Notes: generated by a model not told the origin, from the letters alone. A DNA stretch of 9,172 nucleotides from Nitrospirota bacterium (GCA_021788515.1 JAJYKN010000023.1:1-9172), one strand, 5' to 3'. Counted from the stretch's first letter, positions 1-6,674 are shown. Numbers and translations: made by a program.

Positions 1-52
1 TAGCTCATGGTTCATAGTAAAAGCTTTTGCTATAAGCTATCAGCTATGAGCT
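1..52. repeat. Degenerate 6-7 base repeat tract downstream of the TPR-cNBD gene
   Basis: Units starting with GCT or GT occur at 3, 10, 17, 23, 29, 36, 43 and 50, mostly at 7-base steps with two 6-base steps; the best three are GCTATAA, GCTATCA and GCTATGA. The outer ends form a perfect 7-bp inverted repeat (AGCTCAT at 2-8, ATGAGCT at 46-52), and the palindrome AAAAGCTTTT sits at 19-28, so a hairpin is possible. No T-run follows on the minus strand, so a classical terminator is not evident. The tract may extend beyond the window edge. Confidence 0.75.
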
Positions 53-64
53 GTTTTTTCGTCT

Positions 65-847
65 TTATAACGAGTCCTTGACTTTTTCCAGTGTGCTTTT
101 CACGCGCTGTTCGTGATAGTTGTGCAAGACTTCCCTGATCCGCGGGCTCTTGACGATCATTTCGTTGAGGTCTTCCTCCGCGACCTCGAGCACGTCCGAT
201 TCCTCCGTCGTCTCAACAGTGGCAGTCCTCGGCTTTCCCGTGAGGAATGCGATCTCACCGAAGAAGTCACTTGCCTGGAGAGCGGCGAGCTCCACCTTTT
301 TGCCCATGACTGTCGCAACGACTTTCACGGAGCCCCGGGTGAGGATGAAGACCGATCTTCCCGTATCGCCTTCCTTGATGATGGCCTTGCCGGGGGGCAT
401 GGTATGGATGATCATCCGCTTCGTGAATTCGTTGAATTCCTCCTGGGTAAAGTCGGAGAAGAGCGGGATAACGCTTCGCGTCGGCTCCAGCGCTCCGTCC
501 TCGATCGGCTCGAGTTTCAGCTCGGAGACCGATTTGTTGGTGTGCAGCAATTCGATCCTGCCCTGGGCGTCCTTGTTCGCGGGATCAAGCCTGAGAGCGA
601 GCTTGTACTGCGCCAGGGCCTTGACCACGAATCCCTTCTCGGCGTACAGGTCGGCGGCATGGATATATTCCTTCACCGCTTCCGCTTTCTGGTTCATTTT
701 CTGGCGCGCGTCGCCGATCCGCACCCGGATGATAGGATCCTGATCGATGGCAAAGAGTTTTTCCATCTCCGCGATGGCGGATTTCCAATCAGACTTTCCG
801 AGATATTTTTGTACGTTTTCGGCAATTGCAGCTTTTTCAGAAGCCAC
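65..847 (-). CDS. TPR-repeat and cyclic-nucleotide-binding-domain protein
   Basis: This 260-residue, apparently soluble protein has no signal peptide or membrane helix. About residues 8-101 form helical tetratricopeptide-like repeats; the last (VVKALAQYKLALRLDP) is the clearest. A cyclic-nucleotide-binding domain follows from about 126 (IPLFSDFTQEEF) to about 235. Its phosphate-binding cassette reads FFGEIAFLTGKPRTATV (195-211), with E198 and R207 in the spacing seen in protein kinase A regulatory subunits, so nucleotide binding is plausible. The C-terminal tail is a charged helix (about 232-260), and no helix-turn-helix is present, so it is not a CRP/FNR-type transcription factor. The start is GTG with GGGAGGT 5 bases upstream. 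It lies 81 bases after dnaB. A signalling scaffold binding partners through its TPR repeats is an inference; no specific function is recognised. Confidence 0.9.
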   Translation of the reverse strand: MASEKAAIAENVQKYLGKSDWKSAIAEMEKLFAIDQDPIIRVRIGDARQKMNQKAEAVKEYIHAADLYAEKGFVVKALAQYKLALRLDPANKDAQGRIELLHTNKSVSELKLEPIEDGALEPTRSVIPLFSDFTQEEFNEFTKRMIIHTMPPGKAIIKEGDTGRSVFILTRGSVKVVATVMGKKVELAALQASDFFGEIAFLTGKPRTATVETTEESDVLEVAEEDLNEMIVKSPRIREVLHNYHEQRVKSTLEKVKDSL

Positions 848-928
848 TGGTAACCTCCCTGGTTAGGCGTCGTAATGTGTCCATGAAGTTATCGCGCCAC
901 ATGAGTTTTGAAATCATCGTACTGAGGA

Positions 929-2314
929 TTAATAACCCCTCTTTTCCGAATTCTCAAAGCGCGTATACTTGTGCATGAAGGTCATATTCACGATGCCCAC
1001 CGGACCGTTTCTCTGTTTCCCGATGATCACCTCGGCAACACCCCGTTTGCCGCAGAGACATTCTCCGTCGTGAGGGCACTCGCACTTATTGTAGACTTCG
1101 TCCCGGTAAATAAACATGATCACGTCGGCATCCTGCTCGATGGCGCCGGACTCGCGGAGATCGGCAAGCATCGGCCGCTTGTCCTTGCCTCTCGTTTCCA
1201 CCGCACGGTTGAGCTGCGACAGCGCAATCACGGGAACCTTGAGTTCCTTGGCCAGGGCCTTGAGGGAACGGGAAATGTTCGAAATTTCCTGTTCCCGGTT
1301 GTCCGAATCGCTGCGGCCGCGCATGAGCTGCAGGTAGTCGACAATGATGAGATCGAGCCCGTGATCGACCTGGAGCCGCCTGGCCTTGGCCCGCATCTCC
1401 AGCACCGAGATTGCAGCCGTATCGTCGATGTAGATCGGCGCCTCGGACAGCCGGCCGGCAGCCATGGTGAGTTTCGGCCAGTCGGATTCGGAAAGAAAGC
1501 CCGAGCGGAGCTTGTGCGCGTCCACCCGCGCCTCTGAGCAGAGCATGCGAAGGACAAGCTGCTCCTTGGACATTTCCAGGCTGAAGACGGCCACGGCCTT
1601 GTGATGATCCATGGCGGCATGGGCCGCGATGTTCAAAGCGAACGCCGTCTTGCCCATGGACGGCCTGCCTGCGATGATGATGAGGTCGCTTGGCTGGAGA
1701 CCCGAGGTCATTTTATCAAGATCAAGGAAGCCCGTAGCCAGGCCGGTGATCATCTCCTTGCGTTCGTAGAGGCGCTCGATGGTCTCGAAACTGCTCTTGA
1801 CGATATCTTTGAGCGCAACAAAGGAATCCCGCATTTTCTGCTGGGATATTTTGAAGATCGATTCCTCGGCCCGGTCGAGGAGCTCATCGATGCTGTTGAC
1901 GGACCGTGTGTCCTCGTAGCTCTGGGTGATGATGTCCGTGGAGGAGTGGATCAGCTGGCGCAGGACCGATTTCTCCCGCACAATCCTGGCGTGGTTTTTG
2001 ATGTTTGCCGCCGTCGGCACAAGGCTCACAAGCTGCGCGAGGTACGACGAGCCGCCCGCGGCGTCCAGGCCGACCTTGCCGCGGAGCGCGTCGGTCAGCG
2101 TCACCAGATCGATCGCCTCTCCGGACTCGAACATGTCGAGCATGACGGAATAAATCCTGCGGTGGATATCTTTGTAGAAATCCTCGGCGGACAGCATTTC
2201 GATGACTTTATTGATGGAATCGTTTTCGATCAGGATGGCGCCGAGCACCATCTGTTCGGCTTCAATGTTTTGCGGGGGAAGTTTCTGAAGGGAGACCTCG
2301 GTCTGGACGGACAT
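929..2314 (-). CDS. dnaB: Replicative DNA helicase DnaB
   Basis: DnaB is the hexameric 5'-3' helicase at the replication fork and contacts DnaG primase. The product has 461 residues, normal length. The N-terminal domain (about 12-115) starts LPPQNIEAEQMVLGAILIE, followed by a linker and the RecA-like ATPase. Walker A AGRPSMGKT is at 215-223, Walker B LIIVDYLQLM at 322-331 (D326) and DLRESGAIEQDADVIMFIYRDE begins at 385. Between this last motif and KQRNGPVG (433-440) lies an unusual cysteine-rich loop with C411, C413, C419 and C421 plus H415; the common version of this loop has acidic and polar residues. No intein is present. GAGGT lies 6 bases before the ATG. A terminator-like hairpin upstream suggests that transcription is partly independent of rplI. 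Confidence 0.97.
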   Translation of the reverse strand: MSVQTEVSLQKLPPQNIEAEQMVLGAILIENDSINKVIEMLSAEDFYKDIHRRIYSVMLDMFESGEAIDLVTLTDALRGKVGLDAAGGSSYLAQLVSLVPTAANIKNHARIVREKSVLRQLIHSSTDIITQSYEDTRSVNSIDELLDRAEESIFKISQQKMRDSFVALKDIVKSSFETIERLYERKEMITGLATGFLDLDKMTSGLQPSDLIIIAGRPSMGKTAFALNIAAHAAMDHHKAVAVFSLEMSKEQLVLRMLCSEARVDAHKLRSGFLSESDWPKLTMAAGRLSEAPIYIDDTAAISVLEMRAKARRLQVDHGLDLIIVDYLQLMRGRSDSDNREQEISNISRSLKALAKELKVPVIALSQLNRAVETRGKDKRPMLADLRESGAIEQDADVIMFIYRDEVYNKCECPHDGECLCGKRGVAEVIIGKQRNGPVGIVNMTFMHKYTRFENSEKRGY

Positions 2315-2341
2315 GATTCAACCTCGCGGACCAGTAGAAAT

Positions 2342-2402
2342 AAAAAAAGAAGCCGGAAGTCAGAAACCAGCATGCATCTCTGACCTCTGTCTCCCGGCTC
2401 CT
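2342..2402 (-). terminator. Terminator-like hairpin between rplI and dnaB
   Basis: Read on the minus strand, an imperfect inverted repeat pairs 2402-2380 with 2370-2348 (17 of 23 positions match, including an unbroken AGCCGG/CCGGCT base). It is followed at once by a run of seven T residues (2348-2342). This layout, 19 bases after the rplI stop, fits a Rho-independent terminator. The stem has several mismatches, so termination may be partial. Both arms are built from phased 7-base units, so the terminator seems to derive from a repeat element. Confidence 0.62.
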
Positions 2403-2407
2403 GAATT
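2350..2407. repeat. Inverted pair of heptanucleotide tracts between rplI and dnaB
   Basis: On the plus strand, units AAGCCGG, AAGTCAG and AAACCAG (2350-2370) are followed by units of the opposite sense, CTGACCT, CTGTCTC, CCGGCTC and CTGAATT (2380-2407), each at 7-base steps. The two arms are imperfect reverse complements around a centre near 2375 and together form the terminator-like hairpin annotated here. Confidence 0.75.
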
Positions 2408-2420
2408 CAGTTGGTTTATG

Positions 2421-2867
2421 CTACTCTGCTGCAACCACCGTGACTTTAAGCTCCGCCGTAACGTCCGCATGCAGCTTCACGGTCAGCGTATATTCGCCCA
2501 GCCGCTTGATGGGCTCGTCCAGGACGATCTTGCGCTTGTCCAGCTCGACACCCTGGGCTTTTGCCGCTTCGGCAATGTCCATGGTCGTGACGGAACCAAA
2601 GAGCTTGCCTTCTTCCCCAACCTTGGCCTTGATGGTGACCGCGAGGCCCTTGATCCTGTCTGCTTCCACGGCCGCCTCTTTTTTCATTTTGCGGATGCGG
2701 TCCGAGACCATCTTCTTGGCATGATCCATGGCATTAACGTTCTTGGGCGTTGCTTCGATTGCCTTCTTATTCGGGACCAGATAGTTTCTGGCATACCCGT
2801 CAGCAACCTTGACGAGGTCGCCTATTTTCCCTAATTTGTCGATATCTTCCCGTAATATTACCTGCAT
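2421..2867 (-). CDS. rplI: 50S ribosomal protein L9
   Basis: L9 binds 23S rRNA at the base of the L1 stalk and projects outward on the ribosome. The product has 148 residues, the usual length. The N-terminal rRNA-binding domain carries the signature MQVILREDIDKLGKIGD, then VKVADGYARNYLVPN. A long central lysine-rich helix (about 45-75) leads to the C-terminal domain (LFGSVTTMDIAEA, KRKIVLDEPIKRLGEYT, VKLHADV). An AAAGGAG ribosome binding site lies 11 bases upstream of the ATG. In many bacteria rplI follows rpsF and rpsR; here it instead follows mutS with its own promoter in the gap and is followed by a terminator-like hairpin and then dnaB. The rplI-dnaB adjacency is itself common. Assignment is very secure. 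Confidence 0.97.
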   Translation of the reverse strand: MQVILREDIDKLGKIGDLVKVADGYARNYLVPNKKAIEATPKNVNAMDHAKKMVSDRIRKMKKEAAVEADRIKGLAVTIKAKVGEEGKLFGSVTTMDIAEAAKAQGVELDKRKIVLDEPIKRLGEYTLTVKLHADVTAELKVTVVAAE

Positions 2868-2903
2868 TTCCGATACTGCTCCTTTCGCGTGAATGATGGC
2901 ACG

Positions 2904-2933
2904 ATAGTACCAGAAACAGGGTCACAGTGTCAA
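2904..2933 (-). promoter_or_regulatory. Sigma70-type promoter for rplI
   Basis: On the minus strand a perfect -35 hexamer TTGACA (2933-2928) is followed by an 18-base spacer and TACTAT (2909-2904), which keeps the conserved TA..AT of the -10 box. TGG just before it gives an extended -10. Transcription would start near A2897, leaving about 30 bases of leader that contains the AAAGGAG ribosome binding site. It lies in the 111-base gap after mutS. This is a motif match only; no expression data are available. Confidence 0.72.
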
Positions 2934-2978
2934 CAAAGAAGTGGCGCCCAGCATTTGCTGCAGCGGGGAGAAATTCCG

Positions 2979-5657
2979 CTAGTTTCCACTCACTTTCTTC
3001 TTGATCTCGTGCAGTTTGTTCATGGCATCGAGCGGGGTCATGGTGTCGAGGTTAAGCTCTTGCAGTTCCTTGAACAGCAAACCTGCCTCGCTCGCAAAAA
3101 GCCCGAGCTGCGGTTCGACTGCATCCGTCGCAAGAGATGCTTTCCCCTGAAGTCTTTTGTCATCCCTTCTCCCCGTCACCCCGTCTCTTCGTCCGACTTT
3201 AGGCGCCGCAACCGGTTCACCCAAATCATTGAACTCGGCCTTTTCGAGGTTGGCCAGCACTTCCTTGGCGCGCATGATAACGGCCTGGGGCAGTCCCGCG
3301 AGGCGGGCGACCTGGATACCGTAGGACTTGTCCGCGCCGCCTTCGATCACTTTCCGCAGAAACAGGATCTGATCGTTCCATTCTTTGATGGCCACGGTGT
3401 AGTTCTTCACCCGGTCCATGGTGAGGGCAAGTTCGGTGAGCTCATGGTAATGCGTGGCGAAGAGCGTCCGTGCCCGGAGCTTCGTGTGGATATACTCGGC
3501 AACGGCCCAGGCAATGCTGATGCCGTCAAAGGTTGAAGTGCCCCTGCCGATCTCATCGAGGATGATGAGGCTCCGGTCCGTGGCATTGTTCAGGATGTTG
3601 GCGGTCTCGTTCATCTCGACCATGAACGTGCTCTGCCCGCGCGCGATGAAGTCCGAGGCGCCGACGCGCGTAAAGATCCGGTCTACGATCCCGATCTGGA
3701 CTTCCCGGGCGGGAACGAAGCTCCCCATCTGCGCCATCAGCGTGATGAGCGCCACCTGGCGCATGTACGTGGATTTCCCGGCCATATTCGGTCCCGTGAG
3801 GATGATAAGCTGGTTTTCCTCGCAGTCGAGGACCGTGTCATTCGGAATAAACCGTTCCCCGCTAAAGAGTTGTTCGAGAACGGGATGCCTCCCCTCGACG
3901 ATCCTGAGCGTATCGCCATCGAGGATCGCGGGCCGGGAATAGGCGTACTTGGCCGCTGCCTCGGCAAGGGACAGGAGAGAGTCCAGAATTGCGAGCCTGC
4001 GAGCCATGTCCTGGATGCGGACGGTCCGGGCTGACACCGATTCACGCACTTCCTGGAAGAGGCGATACTCCAGGTCGAGGATCTTTTCCTCGGCGCCGAG
4101 CACCTTTTCCTCGTACTCTTTCAATTCGGGAGTGATAAACCTCTCCGCGTTCGCCAGGGTCTGTTTGCGGATGAAGTCCTGCGGCACGCTGGCGAGGTTG
4201 GCCCTGGTGATTTCGATGTAGTATCCGAACACCCTGTTGTAGCTCACCTTGAGCGAGCCGATGCCCGTGCGCTCGCGCTCGCGCTGCTCAATGCCGGCGA
4301 TCCACCCCTTGCCCTCGGAACTGATGGAGCGCAAATCGTCAAGCCCGGCGTTAAACCCTTTTTTGATCAGCTTGCCTTCCCGGAGCGTATAGGGAGGGTC
4401 GTCGTAGACGGCCTTATCGATGAGCTCGAACACATCCTGGAGATCGTCCCATCCTTCCACAAGATCGAAGGTAAGCCTCGCGCTGCAACCCGCCAGCTGC
4501 TCCTTGATACGCGGCAGAGCGGTAAAGGATTGTTTGAGCGCGATCAGGTCCCGGGCATTCGAAGCTCCCAGCGAGGCCCGGCTGATAAGACGCTCCAGAT
4601 CATATACAGCGCCGAGCGAAGCCCGGAGGTCGGCACGGAGCTGGTGGCTGTCCTTGAATTCGGCCACAACGTCAAGCCGCCGCTCGATCTCAGCGGGATT
4701 CATGAGTGGATTTAAAAGCCACTCACGCAGCTTTCTCCCTCCCATGGACGTGGCCGTGAAATCAAGTATTGAAAGAAGCGTCCCCTGGCTCGAGCCGTCA
4801 TAGATATTCCTGGCCAGTTCGAGATTGCGCTGGCAGGAGGCGTCCATCATCATGTACTCGCGGGCCAGGAACGGCCGGATGGTCCGGATATTCGTGAGCG
4901 CGGTTTTCTGCGTGTCTTCTATATAGCGGAGAGCCGCACCGGCGGCTGAAATGCCGATTTTCATGCCGTTGCATCCGAAACCTTCGAGGGAAGCGGTCTT
5001 GAAGTGATCCAGCAGGGTGCGCAGCGCGGTTTCACGGTCAAAGGTCCAGTCGTCATAGGCGTTGACAGCCTGTGTATACTGGCGAAGCAGCGCCCCGAGA
5101 CCTTCGGAAAGCTGATGCCCTTTCGGCAGGACGATCTCACGGGGCGTAAACCGTGCAAGCATGGCATCCAGCTCAACAAGGTTGTCGGCCCCGCGGACCT
5201 CGGCTATGAAAAAATTACCCGTTGATATGTCGAGAAAAGAAAGTCCGTACCCCTCTTTGGCCGGATAGAGGGAAGCGAGATAGTTGTTGTCCTTCGCGTC
5301 AAGCAGGTTCGCGTCCAACACCGTTCCCGGCGTCACGACGCGGATCACTTCCCGCTTCACGAGCCCCTTGGCGAGTTTGGGGTCCTCGACCTGCTCACAG
5401 ACGGCGACCTTAAAGCCCCGCCTGATGAGTTTGGCAATGTATCCCTCGGCCGCGTGATAGGGGAAGCCGCAGAGCGGCGTTTCAATGCCCTTGGACTTGT
5501 TCCGCGCCGTCAGCGTGATCTCGAGCACTTTCGAGGCCGTTACCGCGTCCTGATCGAACATCTCGTAGAAATCACCCATGCGGAAAAGCAGGATCGCGTC
5601 GAGGTGGCGATGCTTGATCTCGCGGTATTGTTTCATGAGAGGGGTAAGTTCGGACAT
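2979..5657 (-). CDS. mutS: DNA mismatch repair protein MutS
   Basis: MutS recognises mismatches and small loops and, with ATP, recruits MutL. The product has 892 residues, slightly longer than E. coli MutS. The mismatch-reading GDFYEMF motif is at 28-34 (F30 and E32 equal the Phe-x-Glu wedge). The connector, lever and clamp domains follow. Walker A GPNMAGKST is at 622-630, the conserved RGQSTFMVEMNE begins at 673, Walker B LIILDE is at 697-702 and ATHYHEL at 734-740. A variable linker of about residues 812-848 precedes QLGLF (850-854), which fits the beta-clamp-binding consensus, and a final helix with the conserved TPLDAMNKLHEIKK. Residues 822-835 of the linker are encoded by an 8-base periodic tract. 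No clear ribosome binding site precedes the ATG, but the N terminus aligns well with the family. No mutL is in the window. Confidence 0.97.
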   Translation of the reverse strand: MSELTPLMKQYREIKHRHLDAILLFRMGDFYEMFDQDAVTASKVLEITLTARNKSKGIETPLCGFPYHAAEGYIAKLIRRGFKVAVCEQVEDPKLAKGLVKREVIRVVTPGTVLDANLLDAKDNNYLASLYPAKEGYGLSFLDISTGNFFIAEVRGADNLVELDAMLARFTPREIVLPKGHQLSEGLGALLRQYTQAVNAYDDWTFDRETALRTLLDHFKTASLEGFGCNGMKIGISAAGAALRYIEDTQKTALTNIRTIRPFLAREYMMMDASCQRNLELARNIYDGSSQGTLLSILDFTATSMGGRKLREWLLNPLMNPAEIERRLDVVAEFKDSHQLRADLRASLGAVYDLERLISRASLGASNARDLIALKQSFTALPRIKEQLAGCSARLTFDLVEGWDDLQDVFELIDKAVYDDPPYTLREGKLIKKGFNAGLDDLRSISSEGKGWIAGIEQRERERTGIGSLKVSYNRVFGYYIEITRANLASVPQDFIRKQTLANAERFITPELKEYEEKVLGAEEKILDLEYRLFQEVRESVSARTVRIQDMARRLAILDSLLSLAEAAAKYAYSRPAILDGDTLRIVEGRHPVLEQLFSGERFIPNDTVLDCEENQLIILTGPNMAGKSTYMRQVALITLMAQMGSFVPAREVQIGIVDRIFTRVGASDFIARGQSTFMVEMNETANILNNATDRSLIILDEIGRGTSTFDGISIAWAVAEYIHTKLRARTLFATHYHELTELALTMDRVKNYTVAIKEWNDQILFLRKVIEGGADKSYGIQVARLAGLPQAVIMRAKEVLANLEKAEFNDLGEPVAAPKVGRRDGVTGRRDDKRLQGKASLATDAVEPQLGLFASEAGLLFKELQELNLDTMTPLDAMNKLHEIKKKVSGN
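3155..3194. repeat. Octanucleotide periodic tract inside mutS
   Basis: Five 8-base units (plus strand TTTTGTCA, TCCCTTCT, CCCCGTCA, CCCCGTCT, CTTCGTCC) lie head to tail within the mutS coding sequence. Four of the five have GTC at the same place (3159, 3175, 3183, 3191). The tract encodes residues 822-835 in the variable linker before the putative clamp-binding motif, where inserted sequence would be tolerated. Confidence 0.7.
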
Positions 5658-5673
5658 AATTATGATCTATAGG

Positions 5674-5701
5674 AAACCGGAAGTCAGGAATCAGAAAACA
5701 G
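5674..5701. repeat. Heptanucleotide repeat tract just upstream of mutS
   Basis: Four phased 7-base units on the plus strand read AAACCGG, AAGTCAG, GAATCAG and AAAACAG. The tract lies 16 bases before the mutS ATG, where a ribosome binding site would be expected nearby but none is seen. The first two units nearly match those at 2350-2363 between rplI and dnaB, so the two loci carry related copies. Confidence 0.75.
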
Positions 5702-5729
5702 TATGGAAAAATTATATGCGCCCGGTAGT

Positions 5730-5763
5730 TGATGATTCTCCCCATCCCGCGGGAGACCCATCA
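5730..5763. other. Inverted repeat in the udg-mutS gap
   Basis: TGATG (5730-5734) pairs with CATCA (5759-5763) and CTCCC (5738-5742) with GGGAG (5751-5755), separated by a symmetric 3x3 internal loop and capped by an 8-base loop. It sits in the 130-base gap between the glycosylase stop and mutS. The nearest T-run on the minus strand is about 20 bases further on, so it is not a convincing terminator; an RNA-processing or regulatory role is possible but unproven. Confidence 0.4.
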
Positions 5764-5787
5764 TTGATTTTCCCGTGAATCCCGGTT

Positions 5788-6609
5788 TCAGGAATCCGAC
5801 TCCTTGGACGGGATACTGAGCCCAAGCCTTTTCATCACCAGTTTGATATCCTCCCACACCTTCCCTTTCTCCCCCGGACTCCTGAGCAGATAGGAGGGAT
5901 GGAACGTCGGCATGACCGGGATTCCTTCGTACTCCTGCCACTTGCCACGCATCCGCGTGATGCCCTCTTTCGTATTGAGCAGGTTCTGTGTCGGCACATT
6001 GCCGAGCGTAACGATGGCCTGTGGTCTGATAACTGCAATCTGTTGCTTCACAAAACCGATGCAGGCCGCCACCTCATCGGCCTCGGGATTCCGGTTTCCC
6101 GGCGGCCGGCACTTCACAATATTGCAAATATACACCTCTGCTCGCTTGATTCTCATTCCTTTTTCGATGATGTCGGTCAGCAACTGACCAGCGGCGCCGA
6201 CAAAGGGCCTGCCCTGTTGATCTTCCTCAAATCCGGGGCCTTCGCCGACAAATACCAGTTTTGCTTCCGCGTCCCCTTCACCGAAAACAATGGCATTTCT
6301 GCCCTTGTGCAGTTTGCATCTGACGCATTCGCCCAGTTGCTCGCGGATGGAAGCCAATGTTTCCGGATGAACTGAAGAAGTTCCTCCCTCGTCTCCCCGC
6401 GCTGACGGGGGGACCGCTTTTTTGACCTTCTGGTTCGTGACAGGAGGCGTGGAGGGACTTGCATCAATCTTTGGCGCATTGTGGGACAAAGGAGCGACAG
6501 ATGAAGGGACAGCGACAGCGATGACGCGCACCCCGAGAGCCTTCTGATACTCGAGATGGGTCCTTACCTGGGTTACGATATCCAGCAGCTCGCGCCGAAT
6601 CTCATCCAT
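5788..6609 (-). CDS. Family-4 uracil-DNA glycosylase (4Fe-4S type)
   Basis: This base-excision repair enzyme removes uracil arising from cytosine deamination. The product has 273 residues. Four cysteines typical of the iron-sulfur cluster of family-4 enzymes are C95, C98, C167 and C183. The uracil-pocket and active-site motif GEGPGFEEDQQGRPFVG starts at residue 122, NIVKCRPPGNRNPE at about 163, and the HPSYLLR motif at 237-243. Residues 1-30 are helical, and about 31-85 form a Pro/Ser/Lys-rich, probably disordered linker before the catalytic domain; this is longer than in minimal thermophile enzymes. A 9-bp GC-rich inverted repeat sits in the DNA coding for that linker. The AGGTG ribosome binding site is 8 bases before the ATG, immediately after the heptamer tract that follows nadK. 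It is followed by mutS, giving a DNA-repair pair. Family assignment is very secure. Confidence 0.94.
   Translation of the reverse strand: MDEIRRELLDIVTQVRTHLEYQKALGVRVIAVAVPSSVAPLSHNAPKIDASPSTPPVTNQKVKKAVPPSARGDEGGTSSVHPETLASIREQLGECVRCKLHKGRNAIVFGEGDAEAKLVFVGEGPGFEEDQQGRPFVGAAGQLLTDIIEKGMRIKRAEVYICNIVKCRPPGNRNPEADEVAACIGFVKQQIAVIRPQAIVTLGNVPTQNLLNTKEGITRMRGKWQEYEGIPVMPTFHPSYLLRSPGEKGKVWEDIKLVMKRLGLSIPSKESDS
6391..6414. other. GC-rich inverted repeat inside the uracil-DNA glycosylase gene
   Basis: GTCTCCCCG (6391-6399) and CGGGGGGAC (6406-6414) can form a 9-bp stem with one G-T position in plus-strand form (A-C in the mRNA), around a 6-base loop. It encodes residues 66-73 of the Pro/Ser-rich linker before the catalytic domain. 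Its location in a dispensable linker resembles that of the repeat tract in mutS. Confidence 0.5.
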
Positions 6610-6625
6610 GGAACACGCACCTGTC

Positions 6626-6674
6626 TTCGCACTTCGAACTCTGAACCTCGAACTTTGAACTTTGAACTTTGAAC
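6626..6674. repeat. Heptanucleotide repeat tract between nadK and udg
   Basis: Seven consecutive 7-base units fill 49 of the 64 bases between the nadK stop and the glycosylase start. Six units end in GAAC at exact 7-base steps (6636, 6643, 6650, 6657, 6664, 6671) and the first ends in GCAC. The three units next to nadK are identical (TTTGAAC) and divergence grows away from them. The tract overlaps one base of the nadK stop codon and stops before the udg ribosome binding site. Confidence 0.9.

Noticed and set aside
1..52. The repeat tract considered as a CRISPR array or mobile element end.
   Set aside because: The units are only 6-7 bases with no spacers, and there is no transposase or target-site duplication.
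1601..2383. A 260-codon plus-strand open frame antisense to dnaB.
   Set aside because: Shadow of dnaB with no family resemblance; similar antisense frames at 113-853 and 2889-3536 were rejected for the same reason.
2949..2960. Small inverted repeat CAGCA-TT-TGCTG after mutS, as a possible terminator.
   Set aside because: The loop is too short and no T-run follows on the minus strand.
5711..5716. A perfect TATAAT on the minus strand, 54 bases before the mutS start.
   Set aside because: No acceptable -35 hexamer lies at 16-18 bases and no TGn extension precedes it; in an AT-rich patch it may be chance, so it was not called a promoter.
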